In this document: positions 28,929 through 37,164 of the stretch, one piece after another
How the letters are laid out: each line of letters opens with the position of its first letter
How positions within the stretch are numbered: position 1 is the first letter of the stretch
Origin: an uncultured Duncaniella sp.
GTDB taxonomy: Bacteria > Bacteroidota > Bacteroidia > Bacteroidales > Muribaculaceae
Direction of reading: 5' to 3'
DNA: 64,000 nucleotides
Assembly: GCA_910589485.1 (NCBI GenBank)
Contig: CAJUSW010000004.1
Span: 189,565-253,564 of the forward strand
Translations under genes and position numbers: made by a program
The notes under the pieces: generated by a model
Database searches by the model: none
Seen by the model: only the letters and a program-made list of their open reading frames with translations
Told to the model about the DNA's origin: nothing

Positions 28929-31900
28929 CGGATAATCTTAAGTATGACAGATTCACTGTCGATCGCGTCAAGAAAGATGCGGACATCCGAGATTTCATAC
29001 CCGGTTGCTCTCGAAAAGCCGACCAGATGATCGAATGCCCGTTCTGCCATTCAAAAAAAATGAGCGTGGTTCATAAAGGCGATAAAAACTTTGCGCATTG
29101 CTTTAATTGCGGAAAGTCTATTGCTAATGCCATTGATGCCGTTATGATCTATGAGGGATTGGGATGGCTCCCAGCCCTTGAAGCGGTGGCTGAACGGGCG
29201 CATATACTTATCACGCCTCAGGACAAACGCAGAGAGGAACGTGTCAAAGCTACTGCTAAAAAATCATCAGATTCGTTCTGTTCGCAACAACTCGCGGCCT
29301 CTGGACTGTCTATGGATGACGTTTGTGCCAAAATTATCGATTCTCAGGGCCGTGAGGAGTATTTTGTTCCCTTCCGCAAAGGTGGCATTGATCCTCCATT
29401 CACTCCGAATAGTACCGATGACGAAATGCTCATTTACTACTTCGGGCTGGATGGCCGACAAAAGACCTATGTTCCTCGTGGAAACGGTGGACGTCCAAAA
29501 CCTTATGTCCGTGTCAGATGGTCTAACCCGGCAGCTCATACCAACGCTGACGGCAAAGAAGCTAAATATAAGACTCCTGCAGGCGCGCCTTCTCAAGTAT
29601 ATATACCGCAAGTTGTACGGGCGAAGTATCAGGCGGGAGAGCATATCGAAACCTTGTTCATTCAAGAGGGCGAAAAGAAAGCCGAGAAAGCTTGTAAGCA
29701 TGGCATCTTATCGATAGGCATTCAAGGCATCAATAACTTCGGCACCGTACAGGATGGCCTTCTTCAAGATATACAATATCTTGTCAAGACTTGTTCAGTA
29801 AAGAATGTAGTCCTTCTAATGGATTCGGACTGGCAGGATCTTCACCGCAATATCGTATCGGGCGACAACATTACTAAACGCCCAAACTCGTTTGCAAAAG
29901 CCGTCATTAAATTCAAAATGTTCATCGGCTCTCTCTACAACATGGGCTTCGCTGTCGATGTCTGGTGGGGCCATGTGAACAACAACCCGAACCATGATAA
30001 AGGCATCGATGATTTACTTTGCAATTCTCTGCACAATAGGGAATCGGACCTTGTGGCATCCATTGATGAAGCAATGCACGCTCATAACGGAGTTTCAGAA
30101 TGGGTCAATATCCACAAGATCACCTCTGTCAATGATAAACAGATCGAGGACTATTGGCTACTGAATGATGACCAAGCCTTCTATGAACGTCATGCAGAAC
30201 GGCTCACTGAGGTTGAGACTTTCAAAATTAAGAATATCAGATACAAGGTCGAAAACGGGAAACTTATACAGGTTAACCGATATTCCTCAGATGTCGATAT
30301 CTGGTCCATAGAGCATGACTCCAAAGACCGGGAAAAAGTCATCTTCAATACCCTCGAAACTTTTGAGTTTCTAAAGGCTAACGGATTTTACCGTATGAAG
30401 AATCAGAATAGTGATGGTACTGTTTCATTTGATCTCATTCGTATTGATGACGGCATCATCGACCGTACATCGCCCGTAGAAATCAGAGATTTCATTCGAG
30501 ATTATATCGATGGAACATGCCGGAAGTACATTGTCAAAAACTTCTTCAGGGAAAAGATGGACTCCGTCATGGCCGACAAGAAAATGGAGAATCTTGCTCG
30601 CATCGATAATGACTTCAACAACTTTGTACCAAATGTGCAACGGTTATATTACAACAATGGCGTCGTGGAGATAACATCTCGAGACATTATTCCCAATCAG
30701 CCAATGTGTAATGTATGGCGTTCGCGAATCGTTTCCCGTAAGTTCCATCGGGTGCCTATTATCAAGGATATCTCAAAGGTCGGCAATCGCTTTTACCTCG
30801 AATTGACTGATGCCGGTAAACGGTGCGAATTCCTTACATATCTTTTCAATACCTCGAATACGTTCTTCCCTCATGATCAACCAAGACCGCTTACTGAGGA
30901 GGAACAACAGGACTACTGCCAGCACATAGTCAACAAGATCACCGCCATCGGCTTCCTCTTGTGTGACTTCAAATTCCTTTCCGAGAAGAAGGCTGTAGTA
31001 GTTCAGGATCATCGTATGGCCGAAGTCGGACAGAGTAATGGTGGATCAGGCAAATCCATACTCGGCAATGCAATAGGTCATGTAATACCGCAGGTATTTA
31101 TCGATGGCAAAGCCGATGACTCCGACCGGTTCTTCTTTGACCGAGTGAATCATGCAACCAGAAATATCTTTGTTGATGACGTAAGGACTAACTATAACTT
31201 CGAGCGTCTGTTCGCCATGGTAACTGGTGATATGATCATCCCTCGAAAAAACACAGATCCTCTCGAGATAAAACTTCCCGATTCCCCCAAAATACTCATC
31301 ACTACGAATCATGCCATCAATAAAGCCGAAGAGGATGCGACACGTCGACGCATTATCTACATGGAAGTTTCCGAATGGTATAACCCGGAACATACACTTG
31401 TGGACGACTTCAACCACATGTTCTTTGATGACTGGACGGCCGATGACCAATGGATCCTGTTTGACAATCTAATGGCCGAATGTGTCATGTACTACCTGCG
31501 GTCATTTGACCAGGAGTGGTATCGCAAGGGCATGGGAGCTGTTCCGCCACCGATGGAAAACATCAGGTTGCGTTCCCTTCGTCAAGAGATGTCCGAAATG
31601 CTTTACCAATGGGCCGACGAATACTTTGACCCATCCGGCACTCACCTTAACGAGCGCCTTTCGCGTAAAGACCTTTTTGCGGCATTCACAGAATTTGCCG
31701 GCATTAATGGTCATGGAGTCACGCGCTCGAACTTCCGTAAGAAGATCGAGGCATATTGCAAATTCAAAGGATATGACTTTAACATCAATGTACCCAATAA
31801 GATCGGCCAAGTGTATTCCGACTGGAAGCCATCACACATGTCAGAATCTTTTATCGGAGACTCTGACAAGTCCGGAGGAGTGGAATACTTCACAGTGTTT

Positions 31901-31936
31901 TCGCCTACCAAGGAAAAAGAACTTAAACCATTCTGA
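28925..31936 (+). CDS. phage DNA primase-helicase
   Basis: 1003-aa replication protein. A CHC2-type zinc finger is at residues 38-62 (CPFC and CFNC). A TOPRIM-like region follows (IQEGEKKAEKACKHG and VVLLMDSDWQD, about 240-300). The C-terminal superfamily 3 (D5/VirE-like) helicase has Walker A GGSGKS at 706-711, Walker B NIFVDDV, and ILITTNHAI (sensor). It primes and unwinds phage DNA. It is flanked by a regulator and a DnaA-like protein, forming the replication module. No polymerase gene is seen, so the host enzyme is presumably used. Confidence 0.9.
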   Translation: MTDNLKYDRFTVDRVKKDADIRDFIPGCSRKADQMIECPFCHSKKMSVVHKGDKNFAHCFNCGKSIANAIDAVMIYEGLGWLPALEAVAERAHILITPQDKRREERVKATAKKSSDSFCSQQLAASGLSMDDVCAKIIDSQGREEYFVPFRKGGIDPPFTPNSTDDEMLIYYFGLDGRQKTYVPRGNGGRPKPYVRVRWSNPAAHTNADGKEAKYKTPAGAPSQVYIPQVVRAKYQAGEHIETLFIQEGEKKAEKACKHGILSIGIQGINNFGTVQDGLLQDIQYLVKTCSVKNVVLLMDSDWQDLHRNIVSGDNITKRPNSFAKAVIKFKMFIGSLYNMGFAVDVWWGHVNNNPNHDKGIDDLLCNSLHNRESDLVASIDEAMHAHNGVSEWVNIHKITSVNDKQIEDYWLLNDDQAFYERHAERLTEVETFKIKNIRYKVENGKLIQVNRYSSDVDIWSIEHDSKDREKVIFNTLETFEFLKANGFYRMKNQNSDGTVSFDLIRIDDGIIDRTSPVEIRDFIRDYIDGTCRKYIVKNFFREKMDSVMADKKMENLARIDNDFNNFVPNVQRLYYNNGVVEITSRDIIPNQPMCNVWRSRIVSRKFHRVPIIKDISKVGNRFYLELTDAGKRCEFLTYLFNTSNTFFPHDQPRPLTEEEQQDYCQHIVNKITAIGFLLCDFKFLSEKKAVVVQDHRMAEVGQSNGGSGKSILGNAIGHVIPQVFIDGKADDSDRFFFDRVNHATRNIFVDDVRTNYNFERLFAMVTGDMIIPRKNTDPLEIKLPDSPKILITTNHAINKAEEDATRRRIIYMEVSEWYNPEHTLVDDFNHMFFDDWTADDQWILFDNLMAECVMYYLRSFDQEWYRKGMGAVPPPMENIRLRSLRQEMSEMLYQWADEYFDPSGTHLNERLSRKDLFAAFTEFAGINGHGVTRSNFRKKIEAYCKFKGYDFNINVPNKIGQVYSDWKPSHMSESFIGDSDKSGGVEYFTVFSPTKEKELKPF

Positions 31937-31946
31937 TTAAGAACTT

Positions 31947-32240
31947 ATGAAACAAGCAAGGCTAATTCTCGAGACTGTATGTCACGAAACCGGCATACGT
32001 GAATCCCAGTTATTATCATCTTCCAGGGTATATCATTTGGTTGTCGCCCGTATGTTAGTGGTTCTACTCCTTGAACGCCGGGGATTTACTGATGAACGTA
32101 TCAGTTGGATCCTTAACCGGACACGTGCCACAATCACTGTAATGCGTCACAGGGCTCATGATGATCTAACTTACAATCGGGCATTTGCTACCCGGTACGA
32201 ACAGATTAAAAATATCATAGACAATGCCACATCCATTTGA
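31947..32240 (+). CDS. DnaA domain IV-like DNA-binding protein
   Basis: 97 aa. Residues 22-85 resemble the C-terminal DnaA-box-binding domain: VYHLVVARMLVVLLLERRGF, then TDERISWILNRTRATITVMR, matching the DnaA pattern of a long helix, turn, and recognition helix (RDHTTV in DnaA). There is no ATPase domain. It may mark the phage origin or compete with host DnaA. It directly follows the primase-helicase gene and overlaps the next gene by 17 bp. Confidence 0.7.
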   Translation: MKQARLILETVCHETGIRESQLLSSSRVYHLVVARMLVVLLLERRGFTDERISWILNRTRATITVMRHRAHDDLTYNRAFATRYEQIKNIIDNATSI

Positions 32241-32571
32241 CTATCTCAGACACGAGGAATATCCTGACGCGCCTCCTATAGAAGATTATACCTCTGAAAC
32301 AATTTCCGATAGCCGTGATGAAACAATCACCATCCTCACAGCAGAAGTGGAACCAGGGAAATGGGTTGCCGGTTACTCGGTCTTTTGGCTTAACCATCGA
32401 CATTCATTCTTGGCACCCTCACTCGCAAATGGCTGGTTCGACAGTCAACGTGCCGCGAAATTATATTATCTCGGTTTCATGCATGGGTACTTGAGATTCT
32501 TCACCATGGACAACCAATCGGCTATTATAAACGCAATCAATAAGTATCAACAAGCATCATTATTTGAATAA
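32224..32571 (+). CDS. hypothetical early phage protein (115 aa)
   Basis: No family recognised. Soluble, acidic N-terminus (EEYPDAPPIEDY), with a central WVAGYSVFWLNHRHSFLAPS and aromatic-rich LYYLGFMHGYLRFF. It overlaps the DnaA-like gene and continues the tightly packed early operon. Confidence 0.65.
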   Translation: MPHPFDYLRHEEYPDAPPIEDYTSETISDSRDETITILTAEVEPGKWVAGYSVFWLNHRHSFLAPSLANGWFDSQRAAKLYYLGFMHGYLRFFTMDNQSAIINAINKYQQASLFE

Positions 32572-32587
32572 CCAATATAACAGAATT

Positions 32588-32989
32588 ATGACAATCTCTT
32601 TTAAAATTTTAATCCTTGCGCTCGTTGCGGCCGCAGTCTTTGCCGGCTGCTCCAGACTTAAAGCAGACCGGACAAGGGCCATTGAGCCTGACGGATTCGT
32701 ATCAGATCCCACTGTGGAGCCTCTATGTGCCGACACCAAAGCACAAGTGCCATATGAAGTTCTCGAAGCGCGCCGTGGTGACTTCATCCGCATATCCATC
32801 GCTGATGACTGCGACCGTAAGGCAGTATCTTCAACAGTGTCGGAACTCGCCCTTGCCTATAGTCGTGTTGATGTATGCCATCCGGAATTTACAGAACGCG
32901 GCGATCAGTACTTGAGCTTCGTCGGTGACATCGTATGTGATTTCAACGCCGGTAGATCAATGCCAATCTCTGAATGGATAGCATTATGA
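32588..32989 (+). CDS. prophage-encoded small lipoprotein
   Basis: 133 aa from ATG 32588. The signal segment ILALVAAAVFAGCS ends in a good lipobox (VFAGC). The mature part has two Cys (PLCAD, DVCHP) and no known domain. An exported lipoprotein expressed from an early or lysogenic operon is a common way to alter the cell surface or exclude superinfecting phage; here that is only a hypothesis. It overlaps the next gene by ATGA. Confidence 0.65.
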   Translation: MTISFKILILALVAAAVFAGCSRLKADRTRAIEPDGFVSDPTVEPLCADTKAQVPYEVLEARRGDFIRISIADDCDRKAVSSTVSELALAYSRVDVCHPEFTERGDQYLSFVGDIVCDFNAGRSMPISEWIAL

Positions 32990-33165
32990 AAAGGGATAGG
33001 ACCATAAAGGTCGTTTTGCTGAAATCATTCCGCAATGGCGGTGGTATCCGGTTTGAGAAAGGTGAGATCCTTAATCTCCAGATCTCTAATCTTGGCCATA
33101 ACGTGCTTTTCGATGACACACGTGTTATCGCTAAGGTTCCGGCATCATATTTTCAAATCATATAA
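32986..33165 (+). CDS. hypothetical phage protein (59 aa)
   Basis: Start chosen at ATG 32986, overlapping the lipoprotein stop codon (ATGA). Basic; beta-rich (IKVVLLKSFRNGGGIRFEKG) with a small SH3-like look. Function unknown. Confidence 0.6.
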   Translation: MKRDRTIKVVLLKSFRNGGGIRFEKGEILNLQISNLGHNVLFDDTRVIAKVPASYFQII

Positions 33166-33166
33166 G

Positions 33167-33382
33167 ATGGATAGTGCCTATATGCCAATTTACAATTTCC
33201 CATGCTCCAGGGTATATATTCCCAGCATCGACGAGTATCTTCTGGGGTATCGTACTCAAATAATTGAAGTGGAAGATGTCGATTATATCGACATCTCGCC
33301 ACCTCTGCCAATCACAGATCCGGCAAGAATCCTGAATCCACCTGAAAGTTTTATCAAGCTTCTAAATTCTAATCTCTTATAA
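33167..33382 (+). CDS. hypothetical phage protein (71 aa)
   Basis: Starts 1 bp after the preceding stop codon. Short, with YIPSIDEYLLGYRTQIIEVE and a proline-rich C-terminus. No family recognised; retained because of coupling and operon position. Confidence 0.55.
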   Translation: MDSAYMPIYNFPCSRVYIPSIDEYLLGYRTQIIEVEDVDYIDISPPLPITDPARILNPPESFIKLLNSNLL

Positions 33383-33393
33383 TATCTCGATCT

Positions 33394-33669
33394 ATGATGG
33401 ATTATAAATCCTCCCCTACTATAAATGAAATCGTACTCAACCGTCCGGAGAAGCCTGAACGACGTGATTTCTCGTTCTCGACAGGCCAAGGTCGTTTCTT
33501 AGTCGGCGACATGGTTAAATTTTTCTTTGGTGCCGTGATCCGCTCCGGACGCATTACCAACTCCATACGCCGGGATCTGACTCAGATATACCATATCGAA
33601 TCAGTGTCGCACACATGGTATAGAGGCATCCCGGAAAATCAAATTATCTCTAAACTTCATACAATATAA
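33394..33669 (+). CDS. hypothetical phage protein (91 aa)
   Basis: Small basic protein in the early operon, 11 bp after the previous gene. It contains FSTGQGRFLVGDMVKFFFGAV, which could be one beta-barrel or a short membrane-proximal helix. No family recognised. Confidence 0.55.
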   Translation: MMDYKSSPTINEIVLNRPEKPERRDFSFSTGQGRFLVGDMVKFFFGAVIRSGRITNSIRRDLTQIYHIESVSHTWYRGIPENQIISKLHTI

Positions 33670-33673
33670 ACTT

Positions 33674-34105
33674 ATGCTATCTTTCTCAGTTTTTTTACTT
33701 GGTCGCCGATCTCACGGTTCTACGAAGAGTCAGACCTCGGATCCTTCTCAATCTGCGACTTCTGATCATACAGCAAAAGATCAGTCTGCCCGGAAGGATG
33801 AAGAATCCTCAATAAGAGCTTCTCAGATTGCAGATGCCGCAACCGAGGCGATCAAAGACATTTTTCCAAAGTCCCCTTCAACAGCTATGATTTCAGGCTT
33901 GATGTTCATGAAAGGGGCTAAGTGGGCCGATGAAAACCAACGTGCCTCTTTCACCTCTCTTGAATCTTGGGCTCTTGCTCAGCGTCAGGCGTTCGAGTCC
34001 ATACTGGGATCGGACTTAGCCCAAACACCCCCAACGGTACGTTTTTTCCTACAACTTGTCTTCTCGAGGGGTGCGGACTGGGCTTCGGAAAATCCTAAGG
34101 CTTGA
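33674..34105 (+). CDS. hypothetical phage protein with internal repeat (143 aa)
   Basis: After a Ser/Thr/Asp-rich low-complexity segment (about 15-50) there are two related motifs: FMKGAKWADEN (about 77-87) and FSRGADWASEN (about 130-140), each preceded by a similar helix. This suggests an internal duplication. No known function. Confidence 0.6.
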   Translation: MLSFSVFLLGRRSHGSTKSQTSDPSQSATSDHTAKDQSARKDEESSIRASQIADAATEAIKDIFPKSPSTAMISGLMFMKGAKWADENQRASFTSLESWALAQRQAFESILGSDLAQTPPTVRFFLQLVFSRGADWASENPKA

Positions 34106-34107
34106 CC

Positions 34108-34368
34108 ATGTTCCCTATAACGAATATGTCGGATGAGGAACAATTAAAGGCGGTGATTGAAGAAATTCATAATCTTGAAGATTTCGTTGTCCTCGGGAGA
34201 CGTAAGAATACAGGCGCTACCTTTTGTTCTTCAACTGTTACCAACCCAGTCCAGCTCTCCAATTTAATCCTCGGTCTAATGCTTGGAGCACCGCAATTCG
34301 TTAAGCCGATAATGGTTGCGATTGATCGGTACTGGGAAATAAAAACTCAATGCAATAACCCAAAATAA
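34108..34368 (+). CDS. hypothetical phage protein (86 aa)
   Basis: ATG 34108 is preferred to a TTG at 34102. Helical, with EEQLKAVIEEIHNLEDFVVL and LILGLMLGAPQFVKPIMVAI. Function unknown; coupled to its neighbours by close spacing. Confidence 0.55.
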   Translation: MFPITNMSDEEQLKAVIEEIHNLEDFVVLGRRKNTGATFCSSTVTNPVQLSNLILGLMLGAPQFVKPIMVAIDRYWEIKTQCNNPK

Positions 34369-34378
34369 CAAAACTCCT

Positions 34379-34561
34379 ATGGAAGAAATGATTAAATTCG
34401 ATCCCTACCGCCGACGTCTCAAAAACAACCGCAAGGAGACACGCGGTCGTCGCATACAGCTTGCCCCCGCCTGTACGTCTGATGATATCTTTCAGGCAAC
34501 ATCTACTATCGAAGCGTTGCGTAGGGCTCGTTCGATGAAAAACATTCAGCATCACTCATAA
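34379..34561 (+). CDS. small basic phage protein (60 aa)
   Basis: Very basic (YRRRLKNNRKETRGRRIQ), so it probably binds nucleic acid. No family recognised. The 77-bp gap that follows contains a TTT-rich stretch that could weakly terminate transcription. Confidence 0.5.
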   Translation: MEEMIKFDPYRRRLKNNRKETRGRRIQLAPACTSDDIFQATSTIEALRRARSMKNIQHHS

Positions 34562-34638
34562 TCTCTAACCAAGGGCGGATATTAAAACTGTACTTTAGGC
34601 TCTTTTATCCGCTCTTTTTAATCATTGATAATTGATAT

Positions 34639-34842
34639 ATGATATTTAAAGTACTCATCGAAGTAGTTGACGCTCATGGCCCCCATGTAGAATGTAAGGT
34701 GCTTTCCGTCGTGTCCGGCTCTCAGCTCGAAAATAGGATTGACACTACAATCTCCAATCTAAAGGCTGATGGATGTCGACTGGTACGCATCGTTGACTGT
34801 TTCAACATCTCTGAACCATCCTCGACCCCGCGAAATGGCTAA
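34639..34842 (+). CDS. hypothetical phage protein (67 aa)
   Basis: Small protein with alternating beta pattern (FKVLIEVVDAHGPHVECKVL). Function unknown. It overlaps the next frame by 8 bp. Confidence 0.5.
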   Translation: MIFKVLIEVVDAHGPHVECKVLSVVSGSQLENRIDTTISNLKADGCRLVRIVDCFNISEPSSTPRNG

Positions 34843-34996
34843 AAGACCAATAATCTCCGAGCCTGAGCGAGAGGCCTGCCGATTGTATCCTTGTACTACT
34901 CTCGCGGCTGCAACCCAGCTCAGGCTCGCGGCCTATCGCCTTTGTCGCGATATAAGTCAGTCAATCCCAAAACTTAGAACACATCGTAATGATTGA
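34835..34996 (+). CDS. hypothetical phage protein (53 aa)
   Basis: From ATG 34835: helical, basic, two to three Cys (EREACRLYPCTTLAAATQLR). It overlaps both its neighbours by 8 bp, as expected of a translationally coupled small gene. Function unknown. Confidence 0.45.
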   Translation: MAKRPIISEPEREACRLYPCTTLAAATQLRLAAYRLCRDISQSIPKLRTHRND

Positions 34997-35099
34997 AATA
35001 ACAACTTACTCCCCGGCAGACCTCACAAGTGGGGTCTGCAGCGAGTACGGGTATAAACTTAAACAAATCAAAGTAGGCTGTGAAACTCGAAAAAAATAG
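34989..35099 (+). CDS. very small phage ORF (36 aa)
   Basis: ATG 34989 to TAG 35099 encodes MIEITTYSPADLTSGVCSEY and 16 further residues ending CETRKK. It bridges the otherwise empty stretch between two overlapping genes in the same operon. Support is positional only. Confidence 0.35.
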   Translation: MIEITTYSPADLTSGVCSEYGYKLKQIKVGCETRKK

Positions 35100-35307
35100 G
35101 ATTTCCTTGACCCTTAATGAAGCCGATGAAATCCGGGAGTATTTAGAAACCTTGTATGCGATGGAGGGCACGTTGGACGAATCTTTTAACGCTGAATGTC
35201 GTCGAGCTGGATTTTTTGCACGAAAACTCCACCGCTTACTGAAAGGTGATGCACCAGTCACATGGCCTGACCCTGGTCCAATTCCAAACAGATTCGACAT
35301 TTTATGA
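35080..35307 (+). CDS. hypothetical phage protein (75 aa), GTG start
   Basis: Starts with GTG 35080 inside the preceding small frame. Amphipathic helices (LNEADEIREYLETLYAMEGT). Overlaps the next gene by ATGA. Function unknown. Confidence 0.5.
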   Translation: MKLEKNRISLTLNEADEIREYLETLYAMEGTLDESFNAECRRAGFFARKLHRLLKGDAPVTWPDPGPIPNRFDIL

Positions 35308-35567
35308 TGAAATTTATCCAAACCGCTCCCACTGGGAGCGATGAAACGGCTCCATACTATGTTGTTCTCGATAAGCCTTATCTATTCGGTGAGCTTGTTG
35401 CTGAAATTCTTACTCAAAATGAATGGGGCTACATTCGTTTTTGCGGTACTCTCATTGAATATAGAGGTTCGTCCGTAAAGAATATTCGCGGCGATCTCCT
35501 GAAACTCCCAGTAAAACAGGTGAAAGCCTCCGGAGGATGGGGCAATATGAACTATTACGTTGAATAG
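35304..35567 (+). CDS. hypothetical phage protein (87 aa)
   Basis: Mixed alpha/beta protein (YYVVLDKPYLFGELVAEILT, WGYIRFCGTLIEYRG). No family recognised. It is coupled to the upstream gene (4-bp overlap) and is 2 bp from the next. Confidence 0.5.
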   Translation: MMKFIQTAPTGSDETAPYYVVLDKPYLFGELVAEILTQNEWGYIRFCGTLIEYRGSSVKNIRGDLLKLPVKQVKASGGWGNMNYYVE

Positions 35568-35569
35568 AC

Positions 35570-35857
35570 ATGGCCGAACTTCCAAAAATCAAATGCTCTC
35601 AACCACCACCTCCCCCGCGGAAGATGGCTCCGCCTTCGCCTTGGCGTAAGGTCGGAGAGGCTCAACCGGAGGACTGCACCCCGGTGCTCATCAGGGTTTA
35701 TTATAAATCCGCTAAGACAGGCAGGTTTACAGCCGAATTCGAGGTGTTTTACTACATGGCTCAGTTTGGTGGTTTTGCCTTCCACGAAAAGATAAACCGT
35801 CGTTTGGGCTTGAAGGTCACCCATTGGATGCCAATACCACAAGTGCCAAGCAAATAA
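35570..35857 (+). CDS. DUF551-like phage protein (95 aa)
   Basis: Ends in VTHWMPIPQVP, the pattern of DUF551 proteins common in phage early regions, and has the central YYMAQFGGFAFHE. The N-terminus is proline-rich. Biochemical role unknown in the family. Confidence 0.6.
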   Translation: MAELPKIKCSQPPPPPRKMAPPSPWRKVGEAQPEDCTPVLIRVYYKSAKTGRFTAEFEVFYYMAQFGGFAFHEKINRRLGLKVTHWMPIPQVPSK

Positions 35858-35870
35858 CAAGTATTGTAAA

Positions 35871-36317
35871 ATGATTGAAACAGTTATAGAAATTAGTATG
35901 GGAGTTATCGCCCTTCTGACAGGTCTTTCTCTTGGTTACTCCTGGGGTCGTCGGAAAGGTGAATCCTCCGGCTTTGAGCGTGGCCTGCGCGCTCAGATAA
36001 GGACAAATGAAGCATACCTGAACGAGTATCGCACCAAGTTTGAGCGCTACCAATGCTCTCGAAAGTTCTTCATCCGTAGTTCATGGAATCTCGAAGATCT
36101 TGAACTGGCCGCCACTTCGCAAGTGCAGATTATGAATGAATCTATTATTAAATTACTGATGGACAATAAAGTGATAAGGCCTTACATACTTTCACAAGAG
36201 TTGAGTGACAACGATATAGTATGGACTGTTGGCATTTCACTATATTGTGCTCCGGATCCGGTTGCTACGGACTTCGAGGCTCTGCCTTTCATAAGGCGTC
36301 CACTGTCAGGAATGTAA
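35871..36317 (+). CDS. membrane-anchored hypothetical phage protein (148 aa)
   Basis: One N-terminal transmembrane helix (VIEISMGVIALLTGLSLGYSW, about 4-24) is followed by RRKGESSG and a soluble, partly coiled domain (NEAYLNEYRTKFERYQCSRK). Last gene of the first early operon; a regulatory region with two operators follows. Confidence 0.6.
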   Translation: MIETVIEISMGVIALLTGLSLGYSWGRRKGESSGFERGLRAQIRTNEAYLNEYRTKFERYQCSRKFFIRSSWNLEDLELAATSQVQIMNESIIKLLMDNKVIRPYILSQELSDNDIVWTVGISLYCAPDPVATDFEALPFIRRPLSGM

Positions 36318-36322
36318 AAAAA

Positions 36323-36386
36323 AATAACCTTTTCGTTATTTTTATGCTCTAAAATTTTGCCAATAACGAAATAGTTATTACCTTTG
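36323..36386 (+). promoter_or_regulatory. promoter with two identical-plan operators
   Basis: Two inverted repeats AATAAC-N6-GTTATT lie at 36323-36340 and 36362-36379, 39 bp apart. The second fills the space between TTG (36357-36359) and TACCTTTG (36379-36386, 19-bp spacer). A dimeric repressor bound there would block the promoter of the gene at 36413. Confidence 0.8.
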
Positions 36387-36412
36387 TATCGTAATCAGAA
36401 ACTAACCAAGTT

Positions 36413-36586
36413 ATGAACAAAAAAGAACTTATTCAACAACTCATCCACAAACGGATGGAAGCAAGAGCAATGCTCGAAGCCTTCAGAATCCTCGACCCCA
36501 AGAGGTATAAAAGAGACCTTGACAAACTCCTTGACCGAATCAATGAAATCGACAAGCTGATCGAGGAACTGAACAGAAAGAATTAA
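36413..36586 (+). CDS. small coiled-coil phage protein (57 aa)
   Basis: Entirely helical and charged: MNKKELIQQLIHKRMEARAM then KRDLDKLLDRINEIDKLIEE. It has its own operator-controlled promoter and an immediate terminator, so it is a one-gene unit within the early region. No DNA-binding domain is obvious; it could be a small antirepressor-type partner protein. Function unknown. Confidence 0.65.
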   Translation: MNKKELIQQLIHKRMEARAMLEAFRILDPKRYKRDLDKLLDRINEIDKLIEELNRKN

Positions 36587-36591
36587 CAAAC

Positions 36592-36626
36592 GCTCCCGCC
36601 CTCTCTCCGGCGGGCGGGAGCTTTAA
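36592..36626 (+). terminator. strong intrinsic terminator
   Basis: GCTCCCGCCC and GGGCGGGAGC form a perfect 10-bp stem followed by TTTAAAATT, 6 bp after the 57-aa gene. Confidence 0.85.
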
Positions 36627-36637
36627 AATTATAGGCT

Positions 36638-37045
36638 ATGATACATGACAAATTGAATGAGCTTGGCAAACTCATGGACCAGAATCCTACATCTCCTCAA
36701 GTGCTCGCCCTGGCCACCGAAATAAAGAGCACTTGCACTACTCCCGAAGATGAAAAGCTCGTTGATGACTTTGTAGGCGCTCGCCTTTCAAAGCTCACTG
36801 CCGACATCGAGCAGATACATGAAGAGGCTATCAAGCTTCAGCTTGGTGAGATCGGCGACATGATCAACCTCAGCTATATCGCAAAAAAATACTTTAAGAA
36901 AAGCCGGGCATGGCTTTCTCAGCGTGTCAATGGAAACAGCGTCAACGGTAAGCCTTGCCGCTTTACGCCGGCAGAACTCGACACATTTAACGCCGCTCTG
37001 CGTGATATGTCAATACGTCTCGCAAGTGTGGCCGTAAAATACTAA
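36638..37045 (+). CDS. DUF5053-like phage protein (135 aa)
   Basis: Matches a Bacteroides-phage family (DUF5053 type): helical N-terminus, then QLGEIGDMINLSYIAKKYFK and KSRAWLSQRVNGNSVNGKPC, a segment that reads like an HTH with recognition helix, and a helical tail. A role in DNA binding is plausible but unproven. It starts 12 bp after a strong terminator and is followed by another, so how it is transcribed is not obvious. Confidence 0.7.
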   Translation: MIHDKLNELGKLMDQNPTSPQVLALATEIKSTCTTPEDEKLVDDFVGARLSKLTADIEQIHEEAIKLQLGEIGDMINLSYIAKKYFKKSRAWLSQRVNGNSVNGKPCRFTPAELDTFNAALRDMSIRLASVAVKY

Positions 37046-37103
37046 GCTTCCTCCATAACTTGGATGATTACACAAGCCCTACGCGGAAGCCGTAGGTAGC
37101 TCG

Positions 37104-37132
37104 CACCCTCGCCATAACGGCGGGGGTGTTTT
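37104..37132 (+). terminator. intrinsic terminator
   Basis: CACCCTCGCC and GGCGGGGGTG form a 10-bp stem (one G-U) with loop ATAAC and then TTTTG. Confidence 0.8.
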
Positions 37133-37160
37133 GTAATGTCTCTCTAAATTTTTATATTTG
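37131..37160 (+). promoter_or_regulatory. promoter of the retropepsin-like gene
   Basis: TTG (37131-37133), 19-bp spacer, TATATTTG (37153-37160). ATG 37165 starts 5 bp later, which is where transcription itself should begin, so the mRNA is predicted to be leaderless. Confidence 0.75.
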
Positions 37161-37164
37161 CAAG

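Noticed and set aside
36413..36586. Antitoxin of a toxin-antitoxin pair
   Set aside because: Small, operator-controlled and helical, but no toxin-like partner follows; a terminator comes directly after.
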